A stretch of 64,000 nt of DNA. Source: Chitinophaga pinensis. Lineage in GTDB: Bacteria > Pseudomonadota > Gammaproteobacteria > Burkholderiales > Burkholderiaceae_C. A program made the position numbers and the translations under genes. The stretch lies in assembly GCA_943326015.2 (NCBI GenBank), contig CALPRQ020000004.1, forward strand, positions 1 through 64,000, read 5' to 3'. Every line of letters begins with the position of its first letter. Position 1 is the stretch's first letter. Positions 19,901 to 29,615 of the stretch are shown here, piece by piece. The notes beneath the pieces were generated by a model. That model saw only the letters and a program-made list of their open reading frames with translations. It did no database searches and was not told the DNA's origin.

Positions 19901-20287
19901 GTAATTGCTGTATGCCCGCAGTCGCTTGACCTGTGGCGGTTCGGATGAGCCTGAGCCATTTCTTGCTAGCGCGTCCTGAACATTTTTAATTCCTCCTGCC
20001 TCATGCATCCAACGCGACAGCCAGCTGCCTATGTAACCGCCACCTGAAACCGTCGAGAGGTAGGTGAACTTGTCCAGCAAGCCAGCTTTGGCCAGACCCT
20101 GGATGGCGCCGAGACAGAAAGTGGCGCTGCGTATGCCTCCGCCCGACAGGCAGAGCGCCCAAGGCTTTTTATCCTGCTCGTCGAAGGACGTTAGTTGGAG
20201 GTATTCCGTTTCCTCTTTCAACATTTCCTCAGCCGAAAGCGGGTCTGCGGGTGGCTGGTCATCAGTAGCAGATTGTGTGGCGCACAT
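16961..20287 (-). CDS. Large membrane-bound patatin-like phospholipase family protein
   Basis: 1108 residues from ATG 20287, chosen because GGGAGGAA precedes it by 4 bases; the frame stays open 42 codons further without a better site. The patatin oxyanion loop LSGGGIRSA is at about 48-56, and the nucleophile segment STVSGGGY at about 78-85 has Ser in VSGGG rather than a strict GxSxG. The dyad Asp is in SDGGHFENLGLYE in the second half. Between these halves lie about nine hydrophobic helices. After the catalytic half come a Gly/Ala-rich hydrophobic stretch and a ~150-residue C-terminal coiled coil (EKKIEEVRIKLESVKN). It would hydrolyse lipid acyl esters at the membrane. AT-richer than its neighbours. 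Role unknown; defence, competition and lipid turnover are all possible. Confidence 0.83.
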   Translation of the reverse strand: MCATQSATDDQPPADPLSAEEMLKEETEYLQLTSFDEQDKKPWALCLSGGGIRSATFCLGAIQGLAKAGLLDKFTYLSTVSGGGYIGSWLSRWMHEAGGIKNVQDALARNGSGSSEPPQVKRLRAYSNYLSPHWGLSGDLFCLVSIVLRNLLLNWLVLLPLIVAFVLLPYIYIGFLGLSIDGNEESITILALAISAALLTYGNSYMFEDMPAKQNSQDEKQQQTKGSFGLYCATPIVLACILLSLWLSWISAKYPTTEWTSIDWRFFAGSGASIFTMSRLIGQYRRKAPEQKTNIDSILTELVYPMITGSLGGLWFCQLAQWIHLLDRIRPIFIDRLLFNNDLPYAIHLQMYIDRLNYPTMAVPALLISIWLATTIHMALTRKCSSESRREWLARSGGWWISISLIWLLVFVMIIIMPQWILSLDYMKKFLDNYSGLSSGAAGGGLLGLIISLAGYWSRNGSIITGRARKLSNLIGIRLLEMIAIAFITLMLLGISFWWNRVFESWLPSLVLTTNEGPRMPNHAALLWSIGITALLFLISIISSYFVGTNTFSLHSMYGNRLARAYLGAARNREKRHPHWFTGFDEGDNVDMAKLKNDIRPGWGPLHVLNLTLNMPIQSNEHLEWQQRKAASFTVTPLHSGSKETNYRPSKEYAGEISLARAMTISGAAASPNMGYHSSPAVRFVMTLFNVRLGWWLPNPGQAGKSYWKNKEPDRNSLWLHISETFGISKQNDPFVNLSDGGHFENLGLYEMVRRRCRKILVLDASSDPEYCHQDLQDAIRKIRIDFGVSIEFPDASFDSRKPWIIGTIYYPASRGNPLKGTLCYVKPAIFGNEPLDVQRYAKMSQKRDGKNAFPHQSTSDQFFDEEQFESYRMLGYHMIRQVFPNDPDSTANWPIASAPTKASRQDEKSSTTNSQEEEIHLSSGISNSVQNLTRNATLASALAAGGILGVSGTVALKETSIEVKPGAEISISKESLANLRESMLHQHEPPPPSGDPLSLEPLEKKIEEVRIKLESVKNSQASIAEAINKIPKNGPKDIQEEIQVLQNRLNLILIKIGNPRKRQSTNQQIDNLWGELQKMEDELKTLNSLINDAHPRHNVHGIEGVKP

Positions 20288-20566
20288 TGTTTCCTCCCTG
20301 TGCCAGGTCGGCATCTCGTTGTGGTGATAGAAAACCCTTCTCCCATGCTTATCAAATTTTTGAGATTTCCTGTCAAGAGGAGACCCATGAGCGAGATCGC
20401 CGTGCCAGACCACGGCGCGTACCGACTGTCATGTCCTTGCCTCCGGTCGGATGCGGCTTCTGCTTAGTTGTTTTTGTAATTTGTAACTGAATTTTTATTC
20501 GTTCCTGTTTGCAGGGCTTCCACGGATCATGGCGTTCAACGCAACCCGATTCGAAGGAAGACCCCC

Positions 20567-21580
20567 ATGCAAGCAAGCCGCCGCTGGCTGTTCCAGGCCA
20601 TTTCCGCCACCGTACTTACCGTCGCGCTGGGCCCGGCCCTGGCCCAGAACAAGGTCGAGTTGCTCAACGTCTCCTACGACCCGACGCGCGAGCTCTACGT
20701 CGAGTTCAACGCCGCCTTCGCCAAGCACTGGAAGGCCAAGACCGGCCAGGAGGTCACGATCAAGCAGTCGCATGGCGGCTCGGGCAAGCAGGCGCGCGGC
20801 ATCATCGACGGGCTTGAAGCCGATGTCGCCACGCTCGCGCTGGCTGGCGACACCGATGCGCTGCACAACAACGGCAAGCTGATCCCGCAGGACTGGCAAA
20901 AGCGCCTCAAGCACAACAGCTCGCCCTACACCTCGACCATCATCCTGGTCGTGCGCGAGGGCAACCCCAAGGGCATCAAGGACTGGGATGACTTGGCCAA
21001 GCCCGGCGTCAAGGTCATCACGCCCAATCCCAAGACCTCGGGCGGCGCGCGCTGGAACTACCTGGCGGCCTGGGAGTTCGCCAAGCGCAAGTACGGTGGC
21101 GACGAAAAGGCCAGGGACTTCGTCAGGAAGCTGTACGAGAACGTGCCCGTGCTCGATACCGGCGCGCGCGGCTCGTCGATCACCTTCGCCCAGCGCAACC
21201 AGGGCGATGTCTTCATCTCGTGGGAGAACGAGGCCTATCTGCTCGAAAAGGAGTTCGGCACCAAGTTCGATGTGGTCTACCCCTCGATCAGCATCCTGGC
21301 CGAGCCGGCCGTGACCGTGGTCGACAAGAACGTCGACCGCAAGGGCACGCGCCAGGTGGCCGAAGCCTATCTGGACTACCTCTACAGCGACGAAGGTCAG
21401 GAGATCGCGGCGAAGAACTTCTACCGGCCGATTTCGCCCAAGGCACAGGCCAAGTACGCCAGGCAGTTCCCGAAGCTGAACCTGTTCAGCATCGATCAGG
21501 CCTTCGGTGGCTGGAGCAAGGCGACCAAGGACCATTTCGCCGACGGCGCGAGTTTCGATCAGATCTACACGAAGAAGTAA
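20567..21580 (+). CDS. sbp: Periplasmic sulfate-binding protein
   Basis: 337 residues with a signal peptide cleaved after ALA (about residue 26). The mature protein matches the Sbp/CysP family: [13 protein letters not shown], the anion loop QSHGGSGKQ (about 68-76), [27 protein letters not shown] (about 158-173) and SWENEA. It binds sulfate (or thiosulfate) for a CysUWA-type ABC transporter, whose membrane and ATPase genes are not in the window. GAAGGAAG gives a good ribosome site. The next genes, a TOBE protein and a CysB-type regulator, suggest sulfate-responsive control. Confidence 0.95.
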   Translation: MQASRRWLFQAISATVLTVALGPALAQNKVELLNVSYDPTRELYVEFNAAFAKHWKAKTGQEVTIKQSHGGSGKQARGIIDGLEADVATLALAGDTDALHNNGKLIPQDWQKRLKHNSSPYTSTIILVVREGNPKGIKDWDDLAKPGVKVITPNPKTSGGARWNYLAAWEFAKRKYGGDEKARDFVRKLYENVPVLDTGARGSSITFAQRNQGDVFISWENEAYLLEKEFGTKFDVVYPSISILAEPAVTVVDKNVDRKGTRQVAEAYLDYLYSDEGQEIAAKNFYRPISPKAQAKYARQFPKLNLFSIDQAFGGWSKATKDHFADGASFDQIYTKK

Positions 21581-21664
21581 ACCCGGTTTTTTGCACCGGC
21601 CTATCGGGACCGATCGACGTGCAAAAGCCATTTCCATTTCATTTCCATATTTCAGGAGAAAACC

Positions 21665-21880
21665 ATGTCCATTCAAGCCATCAACGTGCGCAACCAGTTC
21701 AAGGGCAAGGTCAAGGAGATCATCCGCGGCGATGTCGTGTCGGAAATCGACGTCGAGACGCCCTGGGGCATCGTGACCTCGGTCATCACGACCCGCTCGG
21801 TTGATTCACTCGATCTGCAGATCGGCTCCGAGGTGGTCGCGCTGGTCAAGTCGACCGAAGTCTCGCTGGCCAAGCTGTAA
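21665..21880 (+). CDS. TOBE-domain (Mop-like) oxyanion-binding protein
   Basis: 71 residues, a single TOBE/Mop domain: SIQAINVRNQFKGKVKEI near the N terminus and LQIGSEVVALVKSTEVSLAK at the C terminus. Such proteins form hexamers that bind molybdate, tungstate or related oxyanions in the cytoplasm. Here it lies between the sulfate-binding protein and the CysB-type regulator and shares one base with the latter (TAATG). An intracellular oxyanion buffer or sensor for this locus is therefore plausible. AGGAGA precedes the ATG. Confidence 0.88.
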   Translation: MSIQAINVRNQFKGKVKEIIRGDVVSEIDVETPWGIVTSVITTRSVDSLDLQIGSEVVALVKSTEVSLAKL

Positions 21881-22806
21881 TGAACTTCCAGCAACTGCGC
21901 TCGGTGCGCGAGGCGGTGCGCTGCGGCTTCAACCTGACCGAGGTCGCTGCCACGCTGCACACCTCCCAGCCTGGCGTGAGCCGCCAGGTGCGCGAGCTGG
22001 AGGAGGAGCTGGGAGTCGAGCTGTTCGAGCGCGCGGGCAAGCGCCTGCTCGGTCTGACCACGGCCGGCAAGGCCTTGCTGCCGATCGTCGAGCGCGTGCT
22101 GCTCGACGCCGACAGCCTCAGACGTGCCGGCCAGGAACTGCAGGGCCGCGAGGAGGGCAAGCTGTCGATCGCGGCCACCCACTCGCAGGCCCGCTACGCG
22201 CTGCCGCATGTGGTGAAGGATTTCCGCCAGCGCTGGCCGCGCGTGAGCCTGCACCTGCATCAGGGCTCGCCCAAGCAGGTGGCCGAGATGCTGCTGTCCG
22301 GCGAGGCCGACATCGGCATCGCGACCGAGGCGCTGGCGGGCTACGAGCAGCTGGTGACGCTGCCCTGCTACTGCTGGAGCCACAGCATCGTGCTGCCGCC
22401 GGGCCATCCGCTATTGCAACTCGATCGCGCCGTCACGCTGCAGGACCTGGCGCGTTACCCGATCATCACCTACGAGCTTGGCTACACCGGCCGCTCGCAC
22501 ATCGACCAGGCCTTCGCCGCCGCCGGGCTGCAGCCCGACGTGGTGCTGACGGCGATGGATGCCGACGTCATCAAGACCTATGTCGAGCTCGAAATGGGGG
22601 TGGGCATCGTCGCCTCGATCGCGATCGACGAGGAGCGCGACCGCCATCTGCATGCGATCGACGCCGGTCACCTGTTCCAGGTCAATGTCACGCGGCTCGG
22701 GATGCGGCGCAACCTATGGCTGCCCGGCTTTGCCTTCGGCTTCATCGAGACCTTCGTGCCGACGCTGACCCGCGACGAGGTGCTGAAGGCGTTCGGGAAT
22801 CCTTGA
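21880..22806 (+). CDS. CysB-type LysR transcriptional regulator
   Basis: 308 residues. The N-terminal winged helix (MNFQQLRSVREAVRCGFNLT at 1-20, TSQPGVSRQVRELEEELG at about 29-46) has the CysB/Cbl wording rather than that of generic LysR proteins. The C-terminal effector domain contains ATHSQARYALP (about 100-110) and GYTGRSHIDQAF, the sulfate/acetylserine/APS-binding region in CysB-like proteins. It probably activates sulfur-starvation genes, with acetylserine or APS as ligand. The start codon overlaps the TOBE gene stop. A 36-base imperfect copy of its 3' end reappears at 25229, after chrA. Confidence 0.9.
   Translation: MNFQQLRSVREAVRCGFNLTEVAATLHTSQPGVSRQVRELEEELGVELFERAGKRLLGLTTAGKALLPIVERVLLDADSLRRAGQELQGREEGKLSIAATHSQARYALPHVVKDFRQRWPRVSLHLHQGSPKQVAEMLLSGEADIGIATEALAGYEQLVTLPCYCWSHSIVLPPGHPLLQLDRAVTLQDLARYPIITYELGYTGRSHIDQAFAAAGLQPDVVLTAMDADVIKTYVELEMGVGIVASIAIDEERDRHLHAIDAGHLFQVNVTRLGMRRNLWLPGFAFGFIETFVPTLTRDEVLKAFGNP
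22765..22800 (+). repeat. Direct repeat, copy 1 (3' end of CysB-type gene)
   Basis: These 36 bases (reading LTRDEVLKAFGN) match 25229-25264 at 32 of 36 positions in the same frame and orientation. The two copies bracket the chromate cassette exactly: the second copy starts two bases after the chrA stop codon. Confidence 0.75.
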
Positions 22807-22900
22807 TTGCGGCCAGCCAAGGGGATGTCAAATGGCTCGACCTGCACCACCTTCCTTTGGCTGCTGTCCTGGGCCATGCCATTAAATATTTTGTAGTAAT

Positions 22901-22918
22901 CTCTACTATAAAGTAGAG
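22901..22918. promoter_or_regulatory. Dyad in the chrB promoter, candidate ChrB operator
   Basis: CTCTAC and GTAGAG are perfect inverted arms around TATAAA, ending 6 bases before the chrB ATG. The -10-like TATAAA inside the dyad would let a bound repressor block RNA polymerase. ChrB proteins are known chromate-responsive repressors of their own operon. That ChrB binds this particular site is inferred. Confidence 0.4.
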
Positions 22919-22924
22919 GTTGCT

Positions 22925-23863
22925 ATGGAAAAATGGATCGCACTGATCACCAGCTTGCCGACCGAGAACGCCACCGCCAGGATGCGGGCCTGGCGTGGAC
23001 TCAAGGCCTCGGGAGCCGCCGTCATCCGTGACGGCGTTTACCTGATGCCCGGGCGCGAGGACTGCCGTGCCACGCTCGAAGCCGTGGCGCAGGATATCCG
23101 CGCGGCAAACGGAACGGCGCTGCTGCTGTGGGTCGAGCCTGCGTCCGATCACGACTTCAGCGCCGCGTTCGATCGCAGCGCCGAGTACGCGGACCTGCTG
23201 GCCGATATCGCACAGGCGCGTTCAGGCTTGAGCGTTGCCAGTGCCGCTGACGCGCTCAAGCAGGCGCGCAGGCTGCGCAAGGCTTATGCCAGCCTGGAGG
23301 CGATCGATTTCTTTCCCGGCGAGGCGCGCCGGCAGGCCGAATCATCGTTGCGCGATTTGGAACAGCAGTCCGCGCTGCTGTCCGCGCCGGGCGAGCCTGT
23401 TGCCGTCACGGGGGCCATCCCTCGGCTTGACCTGCAGCACTACCAGGGTCGTAGCTGGGCCACGCGCCGGCATCCCTGGATCGATCGGCTTGCCTGCGCC
23501 TGGTTGATCCGGCGCTTCATCGATCCGCAGGCCAGCCTGCTCTGGCTCGAGTCAGCCGCAGACTGTCCACCGGGCGCGCTCGGTTTCGACTACGACGGCG
23601 CGGCATTCACGCATGTGGGCGCGCGCGTGAGCTTCGAGGTGCTGCTCGCGAGCTTCGGCCTCGAAAGCGAACCGCTGCTGCGGATCGGTGCGATCGTGCA
23701 TTTCCTCGACGTCGGCGGCATCCAGCCGCCCGAGGCAGCAGGCATTGAGCGGACCCTGGCCGGCCTGCGCGACAGCATCGATGACGACGACCGGCTGCTC
23801 GCCATCGCGAGCCAGCTATTCGACGGACTGCTCGCAGCGTTCGAGAAAGCCCTCCAATCATGA
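22925..23863 (+). CDS. chrB: Chromate resistance regulatory protein ChrB
   Basis: 312 residues, the usual ChrB size. The N-terminal half (KWIALITSLPTENATARMRAWRGLKASGA) is the ChrB N domain, here quoted as WIALITSLP and RMRAWRGLKASGA. The C-terminal half contains WATRRHPWIDRLACAWLIRR-type sequence (about 177-196) and DYDGAAFTHVG, which is typical of the ChrB domain also found alone. Known homologues sense chromate and control chrBA transcription. The gene overlaps chrA by 4 bases (ATGA). Confidence 0.95.
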   Translation: MEKWIALITSLPTENATARMRAWRGLKASGAAVIRDGVYLMPGREDCRATLEAVAQDIRAANGTALLLWVEPASDHDFSAAFDRSAEYADLLADIAQARSGLSVASAADALKQARRLRKAYASLEAIDFFPGEARRQAESSLRDLEQQSALLSAPGEPVAVTGAIPRLDLQHYQGRSWATRRHPWIDRLACAWLIRRFIDPQASLLWLESAADCPPGALGFDYDGAAFTHVGARVSFEVLLASFGLESEPLLRIGAIVHFLDVGGIQPPEAAGIERTLAGLRDSIDDDDRLLAIASQLFDGLLAAFEKALQS

Positions 23864-25227
23864 ACCAGCATTTCACCACCCCTTCCATGGCAGCGGCCAG
23901 TGATTCCGCCCCGGTCGCCGTCAGCTTCTGGCAGGCCTTGCGGTTCTGGCTCAAGCTCGGCTTCATCAGCTTTGGCGGCCCGGCCGGGCAGATCGCGCTG
24001 ATGTACCAGGAGCTGGTCGAGCGCCGGCGCTGGATCTCGGATCGGCGCTTCCTGCATGCGCTCAACTACTGCATGCTGCTGCCCGGCCCCGAGGCGCAGC
24101 AGCTTGCGACCTACATCGGCTGGCTGATGCACCGCAGCTGGGGTGGCATCGTGGCCGGTGCGCTGTTCGTGCTGCCGTCGCTGCTGCTGCTGATCGGGCT
24201 GTCCTGGGTCTATGTCGCGTTCGGCGAGCTGCCGCTGGTCGCCGGCCTGTTCCATGGCATCAAGCCGGCCGTCACCGCGATCGTGTTCCAGGCCGCGCAC
24301 CGCATCGGATCGCGCGCGCTGAAGAACCGTGCCTTGCTCGCGATCGCCGCCGCGGCCTTCTGCGCCATCTTCGCTTTCGGGCTGCCATTTCCGCTCATCG
24401 TCGCCGCGGCTGCGCTCATCGGCTATTTTGGCGGACGCTGCGCGCCGGATTCGTTCCAGGCTGGAGGCGGCCACGGCAAGGCGGGCAAGTCCTTCGGTCC
24501 TGCGCTGATCGACGACGACACGCCCACGCCCGAGCATGCTCGCTTCCACTGGAGCTGGCTGGCCAAGGTGCTGGGCGCGGGCGGCCTGCTGTGGCTGCTG
24601 CCGATGGGATGGCTGAGCGCCCGCTACGGCTGGGACCATGCGCTGACGCAGATGGGCTGGTTCTTCACCAAGGCCGCGCTGCTGACCTTCGGTGGCGCCT
24701 ACGCGGTGCTGCCCTATGTGTTCCAGGGCGCCGTCGAGCAGCATGGCTGGCTGACGCCGACCCAGATGATGGACGGGCTGGCGCTGGGCGAGACCACCCC
24801 GGGGCCGCTGATCATGGTGGTGGCCTTCGTCGGCTTCGTCGGTGGCTATGTCAAGGCCGTGTTCGGACCCGACAGCCTGTTCCTGGCCGGTGCGGTCGCT
24901 GCCACGCTGGTGACCTGGTTCACCTTCCTGCCCTCGTTCGTCTTCATCCTGGCCGGCGGGCCGTTCATCGAGTCCACGCACGACGACCTCAAGTTCACCG
25001 CGCCGCTGACGGCGATCACCGCCGCCGTCGTCGGTGTGATCCTCAACCTGGCGCTGTTCTTCGGCTACCACGTGCTGTGGCCGCAGGGCTTCGACGGCCG
25101 CTTCGATTGGGGGTCGGCGCTGATCGCGCTCGGCGCGGCGGTCGCGCTGCTGCGCTTCAAGTGCAACGTGATCCACGTGATCGCTGCCTGTGCCGTGGTC
25201 GGTTTTGCTGTCAGGGCGTTGCCGTGA
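23860..25227 (+). CDS. chrA: Chromate efflux transporter ChrA
   Basis: 455 residues, a long-chain CHR-family protein of two homologous halves. The first half has FWLKLGFISFGGPAGQIALM (about 24-43) and the second has FFTKAALLTFGGAYAVLPY (about 267-285). The conserved GEttPGP-type motif appears as LGETTPGPLIM, with about ten membrane helices. It exports chromate, a toxic sulfate analogue that enters through sulfate uptake, which explains its place in a sulfate locus. The stop codon is followed at once by the repeat at 25229. Confidence 0.96.
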   Translation: MNQHFTTPSMAAASDSAPVAVSFWQALRFWLKLGFISFGGPAGQIALMYQELVERRRWISDRRFLHALNYCMLLPGPEAQQLATYIGWLMHRSWGGIVAGALFVLPSLLLLIGLSWVYVAFGELPLVAGLFHGIKPAVTAIVFQAAHRIGSRALKNRALLAIAAAAFCAIFAFGLPFPLIVAAAALIGYFGGRCAPDSFQAGGGHGKAGKSFGPALIDDDTPTPEHARFHWSWLAKVLGAGGLLWLLPMGWLSARYGWDHALTQMGWFFTKAALLTFGGAYAVLPYVFQGAVEQHGWLTPTQMMDGLALGETTPGPLIMVVAFVGFVGGYVKAVFGPDSLFLAGAVAATLVTWFTFLPSFVFILAGGPFIESTHDDLKFTAPLTAITAAVVGVILNLALFFGYHVLWPQGFDGRFDWGSALIALGAAVALLRFKCNVIHVIAACAVVGFAVRALP

Positions 25228-25228
25228 G

Positions 25229-25291
25229 CTGACGCGCGACGAGGTGCTGAAGGCAGTCAGGAATGCCTCAGTCCCTCGGTCTTGGATATGA
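25229..25291 (+). pseudogene. Remnant of a CysB-type LysR gene 3' end
   Basis: The frame reads LTRDEVLKAVRNASVPRSWI then stop. The first 12 codons correspond to the last codons of the regulator at 21880-22806 (32 of 36 bases identical), with the frame kept. Nothing upstream continues the homology, because chrA ends two bases earlier. This is most simply a scar showing that the chrBA cassette split, or was recombined next to, a regulator gene that once preceded the rhodanese operon. Confidence 0.65.
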
Positions 25292-25352
25292 AATTTTCTG
25301 ATATGAAAGCTTGAAAACATTTCTTTGAGTTTGGTTGTCGGCTCTCTAAAGT
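25285..25352 (+). promoter_or_regulatory. Repeats and candidate promoter of the desulfurase-encapsulin operon
   Basis: GATATGAAA occurs twice as a direct repeat (25285-25293 and 25300-25308, 15 bases start to start). Downstream, TTGAGT (25325-25330), a 16-base spacer and TAAAGT (25347-25352) form a modest sigma-70 promoter about 33 bases before the rhodanese start. The position of the AT-rich repeats just upstream suits an activator such as the CysB-type regulator. Confidence 0.4.
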
Positions 25353-25384
25353 GAAGTCCTGAGTCACAACCAAGGAGTTCAAAG

Positions 25385-25852
25385 ATGAGTGCCGATACCC
25401 CCACCCAGGAGTCGCCGGCCGCGCTGGTATCAGCACGCCATCAGTCCAGTGCGGCAGGCCTGGCTTATGCCGGTGGCGTGACACCGCAGCAGGCCTGGGA
25501 GCTGTTCTCCAGCGGCCAGGCGCACCTGGTCGATGTCCGCAGCGGCGAGGAACGCAAGTTCGTCGGCCATGTGCCGGGCAGCGTTCACGTGGCCTGGGCG
25601 ACTGGCACCAGCCTGACGCGCAACCCGCGCTTCGTGCGCGAGCTGGAAGCCAAGTTCCCGAAGGATGCCGTGCTGCTGCTGCTGTGCCGCAGCGGCAAGC
25701 GCTCCGAGCTGGCGGCCGAGGCGGCAGCCAAGGCCGGCTTCAGGAACGCGTTCAATGTCCTTGAAGGCTTCGAGGGCGACCGCGATGCCGATCAGCGGCG
25801 CGGCACGCAGGACGGCTGGCGTTTCCACGGTTTGCCCTGGCTGCAGGACTGA
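25385..25852 (+). CDS. Rhodanese-domain sulfurtransferase
   Basis: 155 residues with a single rhodanese domain (about 32-152). The HLVDVRSGEERKFVGHVPGS stretch (quoted within the 20-residue limit) and the active loop LLCRSGKRSELAA with catalytic Cys101 are intact; the loop length is that of sulfur-handling rhodaneses. It would carry sulfane sulfur as a persulfide, a natural acceptor or donor for the cysteine desulfurase encoded downstream. First gene of the encapsulin operon, with a good ribosome site (AAGGAG), and 7 bases from the acetyltransferase gene. Confidence 0.92.
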   Translation: MSADTPTQESPAALVSARHQSSAAGLAYAGGVTPQQAWELFSSGQAHLVDVRSGEERKFVGHVPGSVHVAWATGTSLTRNPRFVRELEAKFPKDAVLLLLCRSGKRSELAAEAAAKAGFRNAFNVLEGFEGDRDADQRRGTQDGWRFHGLPWLQD

Positions 25853-25859
25853 GGGCGCC

Positions 25860-26792
25860 ATGAGTCACAACGATTTGCAACCGGCCTTCAAGCTCGCGGA
25901 GGTCGTCGCTGGCCTGCGCCTGGCGCGCGAGGATTGGCGCCGCTCGCAACACCGCACTCGCGAGCCCGGTGGCCGCGAACTGCCGTCGAGCGAGGTGCTC
26001 GCCGAGATCCTGCAGCAGCTGCGCGGCATCCTGTTCCCGATGCGGCTGGGCCCGCCCGATCTGCGTCAGCGGTCGGAGGATTTCTACATCGGCTACACGC
26101 TCGATCAGGTGCTCAATGCCTTGCTGCCGCAGGTCAAGCTCGAACTGGGCCATACCCTGCGCTACGCGCACCTGTCCCCGCCTGAGATCGAGCTGCGCGC
26201 GCACCAGATCGTGCAGGCGTTTGCCGTCGAGCTGCCCGCCATCCGGCGCCTGCTCGACAGCGATGTGCTGGCGGCCTATCGGGGCGACCCGGCCGCCCAC
26301 AGCGTCGACGAGGTGCTGCTGTGCTATCCCGGCGTGCTGGCCGTGACCTACCACCGGATCGCGCATGTGCTCTACCTGCTGGGCGCGTCGCTGCTGGCCC
26401 GCATGATCGCCGAGCTCGCGCATGGCCAGACCGGCATCGACATCCACCCGGGCGCGGCCATCGGTCCCGGCTTCTTCATCGATCACGGCACCGGCGTGGT
26501 GATCGGCGAGACCGCCGTGATCGGCCGCAACGTGCGCCTGTACCAGGCGGTGACGCTGGGCGCCAAGAGCTTCCCGACCGACGGCGACGGCCAGCTCAAG
26601 AAGGGCCTGCCGCGCCACCCGCGGGTGGAGGATGACGTGGTCATCTATGCGGGAGCGACCATCCTGGGCCAGGTCACGGTCGGCCAGGGATCGACCATCG
26701 GCGGCAATGTCTGGCTCACGCACAGCGTGGCACCGGGTAGCCACATCAGCCAGGCGCACACGCGCGAGAACGGCGAACTGCTCGATGCCTGA
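25860..26792 (+). CDS. epsC: Serine O-acetyltransferase (EpsC/SrpH type)
   Basis: 310 residues. The N-terminal helical domain (about 1-180, ending YPGVLAVTYHRIAHVLYLLG) is followed by a left-handed beta-helix: GIDIHPGAAIGPGFFIDHGT, GVVIGETAVIGRNV, LYQAVTLGAKS. It transfers acetyl from acetyl-CoA to serine to make O-acetylserine, the carbon acceptor for sulfide and the inducer of CysB-type regulators. The 310-residue form with an extended N terminus is the version repeatedly found beside family 2A encapsulins (SrpH in Synechococcus). Second gene of the operon; the encapsulin gene follows after 85 bases. Confidence 0.93.
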   Translation: MSHNDLQPAFKLAEVVAGLRLAREDWRRSQHRTREPGGRELPSSEVLAEILQQLRGILFPMRLGPPDLRQRSEDFYIGYTLDQVLNALLPQVKLELGHTLRYAHLSPPEIELRAHQIVQAFAVELPAIRRLLDSDVLAAYRGDPAAHSVDEVLLCYPGVLAVTYHRIAHVLYLLGASLLARMIAELAHGQTGIDIHPGAAIGPGFFIDHGTGVVIGETAVIGRNVRLYQAVTLGAKSFPTDGDGQLKKGLPRHPRVEDDVVIYAGATILGQVTVGQGSTIGGNVWLTHSVAPGSHISQAHTRENGELLDA

Positions 26793-26877
26793 GGGGACCT
26801 GACCTGCCTCGGTCCGCCATTGCCCACCTACCTTTTTTCCACCCGTCCCTTTCTCATCAACCCTGTCTGGAGTCTCC

Positions 26878-27781
26878 ATGTCGGAAACCTCGAAGTCCCA
26901 GCTCGCGCTGGGCGACAACGCCGCAAGGCAACTGGCCAATGCCACCAAGACCGTCCCGGTCCTGTCAACCATCACGCCGCGCTGGCTGACCCACCTGCTG
27001 CAGTGGCAGCCGGTCGAAGCCGGCATCTACCGCCTGAACCGGGTCAAGAACCCGGAAGACGTGCTGGTGGCCTGCGCCAAGCGCGACGAGTCCGAGCTGC
27101 CGCAGACCTTCGTCGACTACGAGGACCAGCCGCGCGAGTATTTCCTCAATGCGGTCTCGACCGTGCTGGACGTGCATACCCGGGTCTCGGACCTCTACAG
27201 CAGCCCGCATGACCAGATCAAGGAGCAGCTGCGCCTGACGATCGAGACGATCAAGGAACGCCAGGAATCCGAGCTGATCAACAACCCCGACTACGGCCTG
27301 CTGGCCAGCGTCGATGAGAGCCAGATCATCTACCCGCTGACCGGCGCGCCGACGCCCGACGACCTCGACGAGCTGCTGACCAAGGTCTGGAAGGAACCCG
27401 CCTTCTTCCTGACCCATCCGCTGGCGATCGCCGCCTTCGGCCGCGAATGTACCCGTCGCGGCGTGCCGCCGCCGACGGTGAGCCTGTTCGGTTCGCAGTT
27501 CCTGACCTGGCGCGGCATCCCGCTGATTCCGTCCGACAAGGTGCCGGTGGCCGATGGCAAGACCAAGATCCTGCTGCTGCGCGTGGGCGAGAAGCGCCAG
27601 GGCGTGGTCGGCCTCTATCAGCCGGGTCTGGCGGGTGAACAGAGCCCGGGCCTGTCGGTGCGCTTCATGGGCATCAACCGCCAGGCGATTGCCTCCTACC
27701 TGGTCAGCCTGTACTGCTCGCTGGCGGTGCAGAGCCCCGATGCACTGGCCGTGCTGGATGATGTTGAAATTGGCAAGTTCC

Positions 27782-27807
<26 letters not shown>
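26878..27807 (+). CDS. srpI: Family 2A encapsulin shell protein (SrpI type)
   Basis: 309 residues, soluble, HK97 fold by family. The sequence is characteristic of the SrpI/family 2A encapsulins: LALGDNAARQLANATKTVP at the N-terminal arm, ITPRWLTHLLQWQPVEAGIY (about 32-51), then RVKN at about 54, FTLHP-like FLTHPLAIAAFGRECTRRG (about 180-198), and LFGSQFLTWRGIPLIPSDK (about 205-223). There is no cyclic-nucleotide-binding insertion, which rules out family 2B. Known members assemble into T=1 shells of 60 subunits enclosing a cysteine desulfurase. The next gene encodes exactly that cargo and overlaps this one by 26 bases. Confidence 0.95.
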
Positions 27808-29608
<1,801 letters not shown>

Positions 29609-29615
29609 AGGCCAT

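Noticed and set aside
23590-25404. 604-codon minus-strand frame across chrA
   Set aside because: Antisense shadow of chrB and chrA, extended by chance through the intergenic gap.
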